Origin: Zanthoxylum bungeanum | Taxonomy: Eukaryota > Streptophyta > Magnoliopsida > Sapindales > Rutaceae | Assembly: GCA_019454045.1 (NCBI GenBank) | Contig: SKCR01029096.1 | Span: 1-64,000, forward strand | DNA length: 64,000 bases | Direction of reading: 5' to 3' | In this document: positions 10,898 through 22,431 of the stretch, one piece after another | Layout of the letters: every line of letters begins with the position of its first letter | Numbering within the stretch: the stretch's first letter is position 1 | The notes under the pieces: model-generated | Told to the model about the DNA's origin: nothing | Databases searched by the model: none | What the model saw: the letters and a program-made list of their open reading frames with translations, nothing else | Translations under genes and position numbers: made by a program

Positions 10898-11660
10898 ATG
10901 ACAGGAACGAACAGTGTCAGAGACATCGTCATGGGCGATAATGTCTTCAATGGCGTAAACTTTTCTGACTGGGAAATGAATCTCAGGATTGCCCTGGGAT
11001 CCGAGAAGTTTCTCTACACTATAGAGAGACCTCTTGGGCCTAAGCCCAAATCTGATCAGTTACTTGAGCTAGAGCTTTGGAAGACTCATAGCGATGACAA
11101 CTCGACTGCTCAATCTATAATGCTTGCTGCTATGACTCAACAATTCCATCGTCAAAATAAGGGATTGGATCCCTATGAAATGATGGCGAAGTTACATGAT
11201 CTTCATTGATCTAATCTTAGATCGCAGAGATATGAGTTGCAAAAGAAGCTCTTTCGCGCTCGTATGTCTGACGGTATATCTGTCGAGCACCATGTGTCGC
11301 AGATGATTATTGACATCGAACAGCTGGGATGGATGGGCATTGTCTTCGAGGCTGAGACTTCCATAGATTTGATCTTACAGTCTCTGTCTGACACTTGGAG
11401 TAGGTTCATCATGAACTACAATATGATGAACCAAGACCATACTCTTGGAGAGTTAATGTCCACACTGCGCGAAGCAGAAAAAGAGCTCCTAAAGGGCAAG
11501 AAGCATGAGGCGTACTTCGTTTCAACATCTCAGTCTTCGAGGGCTTGGCCCAAGGCGGCTGGGGGTGTAAAGAATAAAAAGAAGAAGAAGAAAGGCAAGG
11601 CCAAATCGTCAAACCCTTCTGGGAAAGGTAAGGACAAATTCCAAGATGTATGTCTGTAGT
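10898..11660 (+). pseudogene. copia A gag
   Basis: Copia Gag polyprotein start. The ATG at 10898 begins MTGTNSVRDIVMG and corresponds to the ATG of copy C at 52498, which decides the start. NFSDWEMNLRIALG matches the typical N-terminal copia Gag motif; LELWKTHSDD, SIMLAAMTQQF and QRYELQKKLFRARM follow. A stop interrupts at 11207; the frame reopens to 11659 with a Lys-rich tail before the zinc knuckle. The knuckle itself (about 11655-11698, CGKWGHWKRDC) has a stop immediately before it. Defective but close to a functional ancestor. Confidence 0.85.
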
Positions 11661-13090
11661 GCGGCAAGTGGGGTCACTGGAAGCGTGACTGCCGCGAGTA
11701 CAAGGCACACATGAAGGAAATCAAAGCGGGCACCAGTTTCAGGTATATTTGTTATAGAAATAAACATGTCTACTACTAGTTTTAAAAATTGAATTTTGAT
11801 TCTGGTTATGGTACTTATATATGTACTGATGTGCAGGATCTGCAGATTAGCATGAGACTGACCTCAGGGGAGATTGATCTACGTGTTGGAAATGGGACAC
11901 GAGTCACCGTTTTGGCCGTTGGAACTTATGTTTTGGAACAACCCTCGTGCATGCACTTAAACTTACAGACTGTTATTATGTACCTAGTTTGACTAGGAAT
12001 ATTATTTCTGTATCTATGTTAGCTCCATGTGGCTATAATTTTGTATTTAGAAACACTAGGTGTTTTATATATAAAAATGATATGGAGATTTGCACTGCTG
12101 ATGTAGATAATAGTCTTTATATTTTGAATATAAATCAATCTCAAACATATACTGTAACAAACAAAAGGCTTAAAGTAAGTAACAAAGATGAAACTTATAT
12201 GTGGCATTGTCGTCTGGGACACATTAATAAGACACATATATCCACACTTTCGAAGAGTGGGTACTTGGATGGATTTGATCTAAATTCATATGACGTCTGC
12301 GAATCTTGTTTATTAGGCAAAATGCCTAAAACACCTTTTAGGGGTAAAGGTGCACGTGCCACCGAACTGTTAGCCCTCGTTTATAGTGACATATGTGGGC
12401 CCATGTCTAGCCAGGCTAGAGGTGGATATGAATACTTCGTAACCTTTACGGATGATGCATCGCGTTATGGTTATGTGTATCTTATTAGACACAAGTCGGA
12501 AACCTTTAATAAATTCAAAGAGTTTCGACACGAAGTAGAAAAATAAACCGGCAAAAGTATTAAGACATTACGATCAGACCTTGGTGGCGAATACTTAAGA
12601 AATTAGTTTCTTGATTACTTGAAAGAATATGGTATTCTTTCACACTGGACTCTTCTCGGAACACCGCAATTAAACGGTGTTTCCGAACGGAGAAATCGAA
12701 CTTTGTTAGACATGGTAAGGTATATGATGAGTCGCACAGAGCTACCTATTTCCTTCTGGGGATATACATTGAACAGTGCAATACTTATTTTGAATAAGGT
12801 TCCGTCGAAGTCTGTTCAACAGACTCCGTATGAGATATGGACAGGAAAGAAATCGGGTTTCTCATTCCTGAAGATTTGGGGATGCTGGGCATACATCAAA
12901 CGTTTGGACCCAAATCGAATAAATGCCTATTTGTAGGATATCCTAGGGAAACCAAAGGATATTACTTCTATCACCTGCAAGAGAACAAAGTATTTGTTGC
13001 TCTACATGCGGTTTTCCTTGAGAAGGAATTCCTAAATGCAGTGGTAAGTGGGAATAAAGTAGAACTCGATGAAAATCAGAGTGATACTGT
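11661..13090 (+). pseudogene. copia A pol, first part: protease and integrase
   Basis: Protease: FDSGYGTYIC at about 11790-11825 keeps the DSG triad of the aspartic protease. GAG-pre-integrase: MWHCRLGHINK (about 12198) and CESCLLGK (about 12300) form the His/Cys zinc fold. Integrase core: ALVYSDICGPM with the first Asp, FTDDASRYGYVYL, then LGGEYL near 12585, shifted by a stop at 12544. SERRNRTLLDMVR near 12680 corresponds to the Glu region, and the C-terminal stretch (GYPRETKGYYFY) is at 12935-12975. At least four frame breaks. It is cut at 13090 by the element at 13091-15583. Confidence 0.85.
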
Positions 13091-15583
13091 TGTAGGACAC
13101 AGAACTTGGGCGACGCATGCTGTTCTAGGCTCGCGGCCTAGTGGGAGTACGGAGTAGTCCGCGGGGGACTAAACCGGAGAATAATGGAGTCGCTACCCGA
13201 TGTGAACCGGGAAAATAGTTTAAGGCCGCACTCACCCCTCGCAAGGGAAGACCTCAAACCGTTGGGTTCGGAATGGTCCCTTACTTATGCCACTTGTGAT
13301 GATATAATTTGTGCAATAAATCAACCGAGTCTACTCAATAATCATGCTCAATGGTATTTAGATCTAACATGCATTCGCTAAATAAATCATATTCTAAGTT
13401 TGCATGCTTGAAAGTAAGTCTTTAAACGGCAAACACAATTCCACACAACGAGCATATTGAACCATCAAAACAAAATAACAAATAACTATTCAAACATAAA
13501 CATAAATTAAATGAAATATCATGCGTAAAAAGAACATAATCATGCTTTGAAAATAAATAACCAATTAAATTAAATCATACTTCAAATAATAAATAAATAA
13601 CCTATAAACTCTAACATGCTCAAATACACGTTTGGATGGAACGAAACATGTGTCTCTTGAGTGGTATGTGGCGTTGTATCCCGAGTACAAACCGCACTAC
13701 CGTCCATTCAGATTCGGCTACGGAATTTACTTCTGGGTTTCCATCCTATATACCACAAAAGAGGACACACGTTCCGCCCATCCAACAATCACATCATGCC
13801 TCAAATGACTATCATGCAATATCAAATATTAAAATAAATAAAGAAACGAAAGATAAAAAGGTGCCCTCAGGTCTAACCTCTTTTGTCGTCTTTTAGAAGT
13901 GCGTTATATGGTCGTTGGAAGGGCCAACACTCCGTGATTCCTCCGGTTCGCTGGTTCGACGTTTTCCTCTGCTGTTTTCGCTTCATTTCGCTGCGGTTTC
14001 TGGCCACGGTTTAAGCTTACTGTTTTGCGGTGGTGCGGGGCTATTTTGGGTTGCAGTTTGCGGGTTTTATTGGCAGTTTTTGTGGCTATTTTACTGGCAG
14101 TTTTCGTGGGTGCAATACGCGGGTTTTTTGGGGAAGAATTTGCGGTATTAGAGGTAGTTTTCAGTGCAGATTTTCGGTAGTTAAATTGCAATTTCTGGTT
14201 GATGTTTGAAGGCAGTAAAGGAGGCTATATTTCTGGCAGTTTGGCGTGAAGGGAGGGCTTAGTTTGCATAGGCTGTTGACGTGTTTCAGGGGCTGCAGTG
14301 AGGGGACTGATTAACGTGAGTTTAAGAGGCAGAATGAGGGCCTGATTTGCGTGTTAGGGGCTGCAGTGAGGAGGCAGAATGGCGTTAATTTGAAGGGCAT
14401 AATGGCGTGAGGCAGTGTGTATTGCTACAATGGCGTGAAGGCAGTGTGTTGATGCTTAAAGGAGCAGATGGCGTTGAGTGTTTCAGTGGCTTTGTGAGTG
14501 GAGGTGAATATGGGCTGAGGAACGTGTTGAAGGGTGAATGCTAGGTGGCTTGCGCTAAATGGGGGCAGGTGTGGTTAGGGTGAAAGAGAGGGGGCTGGTG
14601 GCTTCGTTGGAGTGTGAAGGGCAGTGGTGTTGAGTGGGCAGGTGGCGTAGGGCTATGAGGATGAATTTGTTGAAGATTGGTGAGGGCAAGTGGCGAAAGT
14701 GCTTGAAAGGCTTAGTGGCAGTCAACGTGTGGAGTGGCTGCTGGTTATTGTCGTGGTTGTAAGGACGTGATGGAAGGCTGGTTTGCTGGGTGTATTGTGC
14801 GTTGAAGGCAAGGTGTGAGGGCAGTAACGTGAGCTATCTGAGAGTCATGTCCATATGTTTGTTTTCGAATGAGAGGGCTGCCGAGTGAGATTTAGGGTTT
14901 CTTGTGCAGTTTTTTAGTGCGAATCGGTCAGGGTTTGAATGTGTGGAGAGGGGTTATTTTTATAGGCAATGGGATGGGTTTTATCTTGTTGGGGAAGGAA
15001 TATGATTTTGTTTTAATTGGATATCTTTTAATTATTATGTGATAGGGAAAAAGCTTTAATTAGAGGAATTGATTTGATTTATTCTTTTTAGTTAAGGATA
15101 TGAATTATTCAAATTGGTAGGTTATTTAATTAAATTAGGAATGTGATTTATTTTAATTAGGAATTTAATTTAATTAGATTTTAATTTAATTTAATTTCAA
15201 GTTTAATTTAATTTGTGAATGTGATTTAATTTAATTTAATTTGTGAATGTAATTTAAATTAATTTAATTTAAGTTTAATTTAATTGATTTTAATTTAATT
15301 GTGAGGTGTGTTTTAAATGTTTTAATTATTTAATTTGGATGTGATTTAAATGTTTTAATCATTTAATTTGGATGTGATTTAATGGGCTTGGGCTAGGGAT
15401 GTGTTTTAAAATGGAGGACCAACAAGCGAACCTGAAGCTACTCCAGCGAGTTAAATCCAACAATGTATCAATTCTTGACCTTTTCCTTCCGACGTCCGAT
15501 TCCCGCGACTTTCAAAACTAAAGAGATAGTGCCTCCATACGAGACTCATCATCGGGCCGATATGCAAAAAAGCAATGTCTACA
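13091..15583. mobile_element. Solo-LTR-like element nested in copia A (TG...CA, ACTGT target duplication)
   Basis: Begins TGTAGGACAC and ends ATGTCTACA, so the tips form the inverted repeat TGTAG/CTACA. It is flanked by ACTGT at 13086-13090 and 15584-15588. Removing it and one ACTGT restores the colinear copia sequence seen in copy C. No primer site, polypurine tract, internal direct repeat or convincing coding region was seen in 2493 bp, so a solo LTR is the best reading. The middle (about 13900-14900) is strongly G-rich on the plus strand with repeated GGCAGTG words, and 15130-15370 is TTTAATT-rich. Superfamily not determined; an unusual long LTR of a gypsy element is most likely. Confidence 0.75.
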
Positions 15584-17325
15584 ACTGTTCCTGGCACAGA
15601 ATCCTTAACGGAACATGAACAGTTCATCAAGGATGAAACTGTACCACAATCTTCGAATACACAAGAACCCGTAGGTCGGAGAAAGTCGAAAAATAACCTG
15701 AGAGGTATGGGTTTCTGATCTCACCTCATGTGAATATTAATCTTATTGAGGATAACGAGCCGGCTACGTATGAGGAAGCGATATAGGATATCTATTCCAT
15801 TTTATGGCAAAAGGCCATGAAGTCCGAAATGGATTCCATGTACACCAACCAAGTTTGGACACTGGTTGATGCACCAGAAGGCGTAAAGCCTATTGGTTGC
15901 AAATGGATCTTCAAGAAAAAGACCGACATGGATGGAAACGTACAAACGTACAAAGCTAGGCTTGTAACGAAAGGGCATCATCAATGACATGGTGTCGATT
16001 ACGACGAAACTTTTTCACCCGTTGCCATGATTAAATCTATTAGGATAATTCTTGTTACTGCTGCATATTTCGATTACAAGATATGGCAGATGGACGTCAA
16101 AACCGCTTTCCTTAACGAAAACCTTTTGGAGGATGTTTATATGCAATAGCCTGACGGTTTTATCGTACCAAGATTTGCAAACAAGGTTTGTAAATTAAAT
16201 CAATCCATGTATGGATTGAAGCAAGCATCGCGTTCTTGGAACCAACATTTTGATGAGATCATAAAAGAATATGATTTCGTTCAAAACAAGGATGATCATT
16301 GTGTATATAAGAAGGTTAGTGGGAGTGCACCGACATTCATTATCCTTTACGTTGATGATGTATTGCTTATTGGCAATGACATTCCCATGCTACAATCGGT
16401 GAAAGCTTGGCTTTCATTAAAATTTTCCATGAAGGATCTGGAGAAGCAGCCTTTATTCTAGGAATAAAGCTCTACCGGGATAGATCTAGAAAGCTGCTTG
16501 AACTCTCCCAGAGCACGTACATTGATAAAGTGTTGAAGAGATTCAATATGGATTAGTCCAAGAGGGGACTGTTACTAGTGTCACATGGCGTCACTCTATC
16601 TAAGGACATGTGTCCTAAAACTCAAGATGAGAGAGACAACATGAGTTGGATACCATTCACCTCGGCAGTCTGATCGATCATGTATTCCATGATATGTACG
16701 CGACCTGATGTCTCGTATGCTTTGAGCATGCGTAGTCGCTATCAGGTCGATCCAGGTGATGGTCATTGGATGGCGGTTAAGAATATCCTTAAGTATCTTA
16801 GACGAACTAAGGATGCTTTCTTAATCTATGGAGATGGAGAACTTGAAGTAACTGGGTATACCGATGCAAGTTTCCAAACCGATAAAGACGACTGTAAGTC
16901 GCAATCCAGGTACATATTTTGTTTGAACAACGGAGCAGTAAGCTGGAAATCTTCCAAGTAAGAGATTGTTGCTGATTTTACAACAGAAGCGGAGTATATT
17001 GCTGTAGCTAAGCAGCAAAAGAGGCAATTTGGATCCGTAAATTCCTAATTGGATTAGTAGTAGTTTCGTTAGCAGCTGAAACCATTCCATTGTATTGTGA
17101 CAATAATGGAGCTATAGCGCAGGCTAAGGAACTGTGGTCTCATCAACAATCCAAGCATATTTTTCGACGTTTCCATCTGATTCATGAGATCAGACATAGT
17201 GGCGATGTGAAGATCGAGAAGGTCGCATCAGAGGACAATATTGCAGATCCTCTGACGAAGGCATTCCTTAGCAAAAGTTTGAACGACATGTACATAGTTC
17301 AGATGTTAGATGCTTGAGTGACTGG
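15584..17325 (+). pseudogene. copia A pol, second part: reverse transcriptase and RNase H
   Basis: Continues pol beyond the nested insertion. Reverse transcriptase: ALWQKAMKSEMDSMY-type start (about 15810, here ILWQ), GCKWIFKKKTDMDG, VDYDETFSPV, WQMDVKTAFL (palm Asp, about 16086), YGLKQASRSWNQ, and an intact YVDD box in IILYVDDVLLIGND near 16340-16380. RNase H: TGYTDASFQTDKDD (about 16855), EAEYIAV (about 16990), HIFRRFHLI and IADPLTKAF (about 17240). Frame breaks occur near 15990 (a stop), 16150, 16460 and 16960. Final stop at about 17317, followed by the polypurine tract. Confidence 0.85.
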
Positions 17326-17331
17326 CTATAG

Positions 17332-17345
17332 GCCAAGTGAGAGAT
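17332..17345 (+). promoter_or_regulatory. Polypurine tract of copia A
   Basis: AAGTGAGAGAT directly before the 3' LTR; in copies B and C the same place reads AAGTGGGAGAT. It is the expected plus-strand primer of reverse transcription. Confidence 0.8.
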
Positions 17346-19247
17346 TGTTGGACAATTATCACCCATAGTGTGACTATTTGTAAAAGACATTGCGGTTTTT
17401 GTACAAATTAACTATGTGACAATAGAAATTATATTTTATCATTTTGTAATTTGATTACTTGGATATATATGAATGATAAAAGTCCTTATGATTAGTTCCA
17501 GATTATAAGATATGAGACGATATCAATTCACAAAGGGTTAATCATTAAATATCCCTAGTCGTAGTATTATCGAGACGGACATCGATAATGCAGAATAGAC
17601 TAGTATTGCACTTGTGCGTGTTACGGAAACCTAACAACATAGTTTCATATATTTAAGTATTGGATACTTATGCAAGTGTGATAGGAGGTTGTATTTACCG
17701 ATACTACGGAGACAGCTTCGCTCTGGATAGACCCCTCGGAATCACATTGGTAGTATGACTATGTGTCTATGGGAATCTGAATCAGGGTAGGTGTATTTGG
17801 TCTTAACCTGAGACTTGCATCGCTAGTACTTGCGACATCAATACGCTTTGGTTTTGGTCGTCCGGGACTTTAACAGGTTCTGTGTACGCCTCTTCTAGGT
17901 TTATTGAGAATCGTAGTATATTGGATGTAATGTCAAGACGGAAGTATCACTTCAGTCATATGGAGATGATGATCACACATGGATTCAGAACTGGTACTCT
18001 AATGTGTTGCAACCATCGGGATAATAAGACAATGTCATGATTATCCGAATAAAGAGACTAGTTGCTTGTGATCCGATATATGCTTCGTACGGAGCAGACA
18101 CTATTCCAGCCTCAGGCCTAGCATGTGACATTTGATACTGGATCGCAATACGCAATACCACGTATACTACGCCTGACATAGATTATATATTCTTTTAAGA
18201 ATATTTCTGGAGAATTGGGTAGGCACGGTGCTTTACTAGAAGCCAACCATGTCTCGTAAATCAGTAAGAACGTAGTACGAGGTACTCACGTATTCAGATA
18301 GTCCGACGATCGGATTTACTGCCAACATATACAGGGATCTCATGGGTCGCTTCCCCGAAGATTCATCGATGACGTATGATTCGAACATAATTAATCTATG
18401 ATTAATTACGGATAGATTTTATCTGGGATAAAATACTATTAGAAGAGAGAGAGAACGATTAATTCAGAATTAATCGATAAAATAATATATTCAATAAATT
18501 AAATGAAATTAGATTTCATAACGGAATTAAAATTAGATTTTAATTCGGACGAACGATTAATTTAGAATTAATTCACAAGCGACGTGAATAGTAATTTTAA
18601 TAAGCATAATTATTTAATTAAATTTGATTTAATTACGTCGTAACGAAAAATTCGTTAATTCAGAATTAACGAACCCGAGCCCCGGAAGTGTTTTCGGGCC
18701 CACTCGGATTTTGAATTCACGTGGGGCCCACAAGTCACATCACAAGTCACTTCACTTGTCATTCACACTTTTTGATGATGGAAGTAAGTAATGATTTGTT
18801 GGTAACTTACCAAACACTCAACCTTTTAAATGATGATTGACTTTTACCTAAACTTGGTTTTGGTATATCTTATTTTGATTTTGAAAATCATTTACAAAAG
18901 TCATCACTTTAAACAAATTGAAAAACACTCTCTCTCCCAAAACCACCATTGTCGTGAGCTTCACAAGGAAAGAAAAAATTGTTGCTTCTTTTTCTTTCAA
19001 GCTAGCACTTGAAGAATCATTCTAAGGTGATAGGGAAACCATTCCCAAGAGCTTGGAATCAATCTCAAGCTTGGAGCTTAGACAATAAATTCAAAGAGAA
19101 GATCTTGGAGCACTTCTCAAAGGCAAAATTTTTGTTATCAACACATCCTATATCCGTTCGTTGTAAGTATATTTCCGCTATACTTCTTCTTGTATTCACA
19201 TGATTTTATGCTTGGATTGATCTTGAGATGAACTTTGAAACCCAACA
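17346..19247 (+). repeat. 3' LTR of copia A
   Basis: 1902 bp, TGTTGG...CCAACA, colinear with 6796-8693 and followed by the AGGGG duplication. Confidence 0.92.
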
Positions 19248-19252
19248 AGGGG

Positions 19253-20120
19253 ATTCGTTTTTAATATTTCATTTTTATTATAATATATAAATTACATGAA
19301 TTACCAACCTACCATATAGGCAGTATCCAATTAAGTCAAATTTAATTAAATTCAGCCGATCATAAAGGCGGTATCTAATTAAGTCAGGATTAAGTCAAAT
19401 TTAATTAAGTCCAACCGACCATAAAGATGGTATCCAATTAAGTCAGGTTTTAAAATAATTTATATATTATAAAATAAGAGAGATTAATCTAAATAATTAT
19501 AATAAAAGTTTCACCCTTCACCCCAGTAGAAAGAACTTACTTACTCATACTTTAAGTAAAACAAATAAAATTTTATTACTAAAAAAGTAAATACAAGAAA
19601 ACTTAAATAAACACACAAGATACTCTCTTCTTAGTATTCTAGAGAAATTCCCCAGAAGAAAGTATGAGAAAATTCAACTAAATTCAGCCTCTATTTATAG
19701 ACTCCAAAAATGGATCGCGTCACGAAGCGCCAAGTCTTATAAGTAGCAACACGTGCTACAGTATATGGCGGATGCATTATTGTGACGGCTTTACGGCACA
19801 AAAGGGCTTGGGTGTCACGACGTATGATACAGTGATGACATAGTGATAACGCAAGTGAGGACGCGTATCTACAATGCATGATTGGATTGGCGTCACGATG
19901 CAAAAGGCTTGGGCGTCGCGACGCCCTTGAAGTAAAATTCCCTTTTTTCATTTTTCATCTGTTTTTCTTCGTTTTAGGCCTAATTTGATTCCATTGAGTC
20001 CTGATATCTTATTTATCTGCAAAATAACACAAAACACATCAAAATATTCACAATATCCGAGAAACTATACGAAATATTAAGTAAAAGGAAGGTAAATATT
20101 GATATATTTTCTGCCTATCA
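19253..20120 (-). mobile_element. Gypsy 3' LTR, right half
   Basis: Right half of the LTR split by copia A. On the minus strand the LTR starts TGATAGGCAG at 20120. The internal side carries CACCCACAAACC (20121-20132), whose complement is a purine-rich tract of the kind preceding Athila/Tat 3' LTRs. A short tandem array of AATTAAGTC-containing units lies at about 19307-19446, and GTCACGACG-type words cluster at 19720-19930. Confidence 0.65.
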
Positions 20121-21452
20121 CACCCACAAACCTAATATTTTGCTAGTCCTCGAGCAAAACAACAAAATAAAATGAAATAAACAACTAGGACTAAATTAAT
20201 ATAAGCCACTTTCGTAGGGATCACAGTTACATATAACGTTTGCAATAATTCTTTAAAACCCTAGGTGTCCATAGTGGTCGAGTTGTAGTCTTGTGAGGGC
20301 TTACGTGACGATACCCATAAACATCGGTCAAATGTACAATCAATCACACAAAAAAATTAAAAAGATAAACAAGTTAGTAACTAAACAAGTGAAATTCTTA
20401 TCCAAGTTAATAGTTGTTTTCTTTCTTTCTAAATTACCAAATAAGTAAATTCTCCGATTATTTTTACCATTCTCCATATACATAACCAATAAGATATTAA
20501 TCAAATCATTGTGCCATAATATTCATAAGTGTAGTTGAAAAAGAGTAATGTTTTTGTCCTAAAGTTATATAGGAATTCACATCTTTTTAGCAATTGAACT
20601 TTTTCTGATTTTTTTCTTACAACATCTTCAATCCTTGTAACGAGCTTTGAGCCAATGACTACCAACCCAATTGGCTTTAGGGCACTAGGTATTAAGACAC
20701 CCCCTACAGACTTAATTTCTCAGATCTTATATGTTAAAAGCTCTACCGTTTGACGTAAATATTCACTGCTTACTGAGGTAAGTCGTCCGGTTATCAAGTA
20801 GAAACTTTATTATTATTAACTCAGGCTCTACCATTTGACGCGAACAATCACTGCTTACTGAGGCAAGATGTCTGGTTACTAAGTAAGAGCGAGGTTAATT
20901 ATTTATATACAAACATCTATTTTTTTTTATTCTTTTTTTTTTTTTTGCTTTCAGGTGCTTCTTCCAATAAACTAGAGCACTGAATATTACAAACTTTCAC
21001 TTACAACCTATATTCGTATGTTACCATGTATGTTGATAATACCTGTCAAATGAGCATATGAAGATCAAATTTTAGTCAATATTATGGAGAATTTATGAAT
21101 TTAAATAATTCAAAAGGAAATAAATAAAAATCAACTTGTTACGAATTAGGCTTAGATACGTCTCAGGAGTGGAAAATTCTTACTCAGCCATCTCAAAACA
21201 CAATTTCACTTGGTTGGTAAAGTTCAAAAACATAAAAATCAAAATAATTTTTTTTAACCAAAAAAATAAAAACAAGATACTAGTCAATTATCCTCTCCCT
21301 CAAACCTAATTGAGACATTGTCCCCAATGTCTTAAAAAGAAGAAGAAAAGTTTAGAATATAGTATCTAGTTGGTGTGAAATTCTATATCTAAAAAAAACT
21401 AAATGTTAAGATCCAGATTTATCTAACGCTTCTTACCACGATCATTATCAGA
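20121..21452 (-). other. Gypsy 3' untranslated region
   Basis: Non-coding. It contains the segment near 21300-21340 that reads GACAATGTCTCAATTAGG on the minus strand and the GCTCGAGGACTAGCAAAATA segment just inside the LTR, both of a kind commonly found in Athila/Tat 3' regions. A direct duplication of about 85 bp occurs at 20738-20806 and 20824-20890 (shared word CACTGCTTACTGAGG). Confidence 0.55.
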
Positions 21453-22053
21453 TCAGTTCAACTTGGAAATGATAGGGTCAATATTTGGTTCAAATGTCAA
21501 GAGTTCGTCAATTAAATTATTGGTTGTTCTGGTAGTGAAGAGGATATATTTTACGGGTTTTGAAAGGAACTCATTTCTCTTGGCATCTTCAAGAAACACA
21601 AAAAGAAAGTAAAAAAATCCATCAATATTAAACAGTCCAATTGGTTTCTGATGTATGTTCAAGTTCGCCCAAGATATCACTGTGAAAATTTCATCCATCG
21701 TGCCTATGCCACCTGACAAAGAAATAAAAGCATCAGCACAATTAATCATTTCAACATGTTATTCGGACATATCGGACACAATGCATTCCTCTCTGTTTGA
21801 TTGTCCGATAAGATTTATGTCCACCAAAGGTTTTGGGATGATCCCCAAAACTTGACTACTTCCTTCTTGTACGACCCTAGAAAACATATCTAATCAGTCC
21901 AAGATTGCCACTACCTTATACCAAGTGCATATTTCTCTCTGCCATGACTCTACCTAACTCTTTTGCTTCCTCAACAAATTCTGGTTTAGATCCAAAACTA
22001 GTTCCAAAAAACACACAAATGTTAATGACTCTTCTTCTTGAAGTTACTTCCAT
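21453..22053 (-). pseudogene. LOG-type cytokinin riboside 5'-monophosphate phosphoribohydrolase relic, intronless, inside the gypsy element
   Basis: LOG enzymes release active cytokinin bases from riboside monophosphates in the cytosol. The minus-strand ATG at 22053-22051 starts MEVTSRRRVINICVF; then GTSFGSKPEF and EEAKELGRVMAERNMHLV, the usual LOG N-terminus (nucleotide-binding start). GSGNLGLI follows, where LOG proteins have YGGG/GLMG-like Gly motifs. NREECIVSDMSE, EMINCADAFISL and the signature region SGGIGTMDEIF correspond to the LOG PGGxGTxxE motif with Pro replaced by Ser; WANLNIHQKPIGLFN comes next and the stop is at 21455-21453. Length 601 nt (about 200 codons) is close to the usual 210-230 residues. 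Defects: stops at codon 46 and near codon 59, one frameshift near 21878, one stop near 21757. No introns, although plant LOG genes normally have several, so it looks like a captured cDNA copy. It is parallel to gypsy pol. Confidence 0.8.
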
Positions 22054-22431
22054 TTTTTTTTTACTCTCTCTAATCTGGATGTGTTGAAGAGAGCAATGAC
22101 GAGCTGTGAATTTATAGATCCTAAAAAAGGGTGAGTAATAATTGCACTAGTACATGCCAAATGACAATTATTAGCTGAACAGTAAAATAAATAGTGAAAG
22201 TCAAAAAGTCTGGATCTTGTCGGCGAAAATAACAAAATAAATTACAATTATTAGTGAGAGATAAATAAATTAAAATATTTATAGAGAGTCATAATTGTGG
22301 CTCACATCTTCTCCAGTAACGGCTTGAATGACCTCTATGGGTCAGAGACAAGCTTCTCATCCAATGTTCTTTATAAATTGGCAAACATGGTCATTTAAGT
22401 CAGATTCCAGAGACTCAATTATTCTTTTCCT
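22054..22431 (-). other. Spacer upstream of the LOG relic, with promoter-like words
   Basis: Minus-strand CTCTATAAATA (about 22283-22273) and CTATAAATTCAC (about 22120-22109) look like TATA boxes, the second about 60 bases before the LOG ATG and followed by a CT-rich leader-like stretch. Whether these are promoters is inference. Confidence 0.3.

Larger units (their letters stand above)
6796..19247 (+). mobile_element. Ty1/copia element, copy A, full length with both LTRs and AGGGG target duplication
   Basis: Starts TGTTGG (6796) and ends CCAACA (19247). It is flanked by AGGGG at 6791-6795 and AGGGG at 19248-19252, a perfect 5-bp target duplication. It holds two LTRs of about 1.9 kb, a primer binding site, a 2.2-kb leader, a gag-pol relic and a polypurine tract. 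By eye the two LTRs differ at about 16 of the first 260 positions, so the insertion is not recent. At 12.45 kb it is long for a copia, 2.5 kb of that being a nested insertion at 13091-15583. Confidence 0.93.

Noticed and set aside
13904..14191. Two overlapping open frames of 78-95 codons on opposite strands in the solo-LTR-like element
   Set aside because: Low-complexity composition caused by the G-rich strand; no domain and no start context, so not called as genes.
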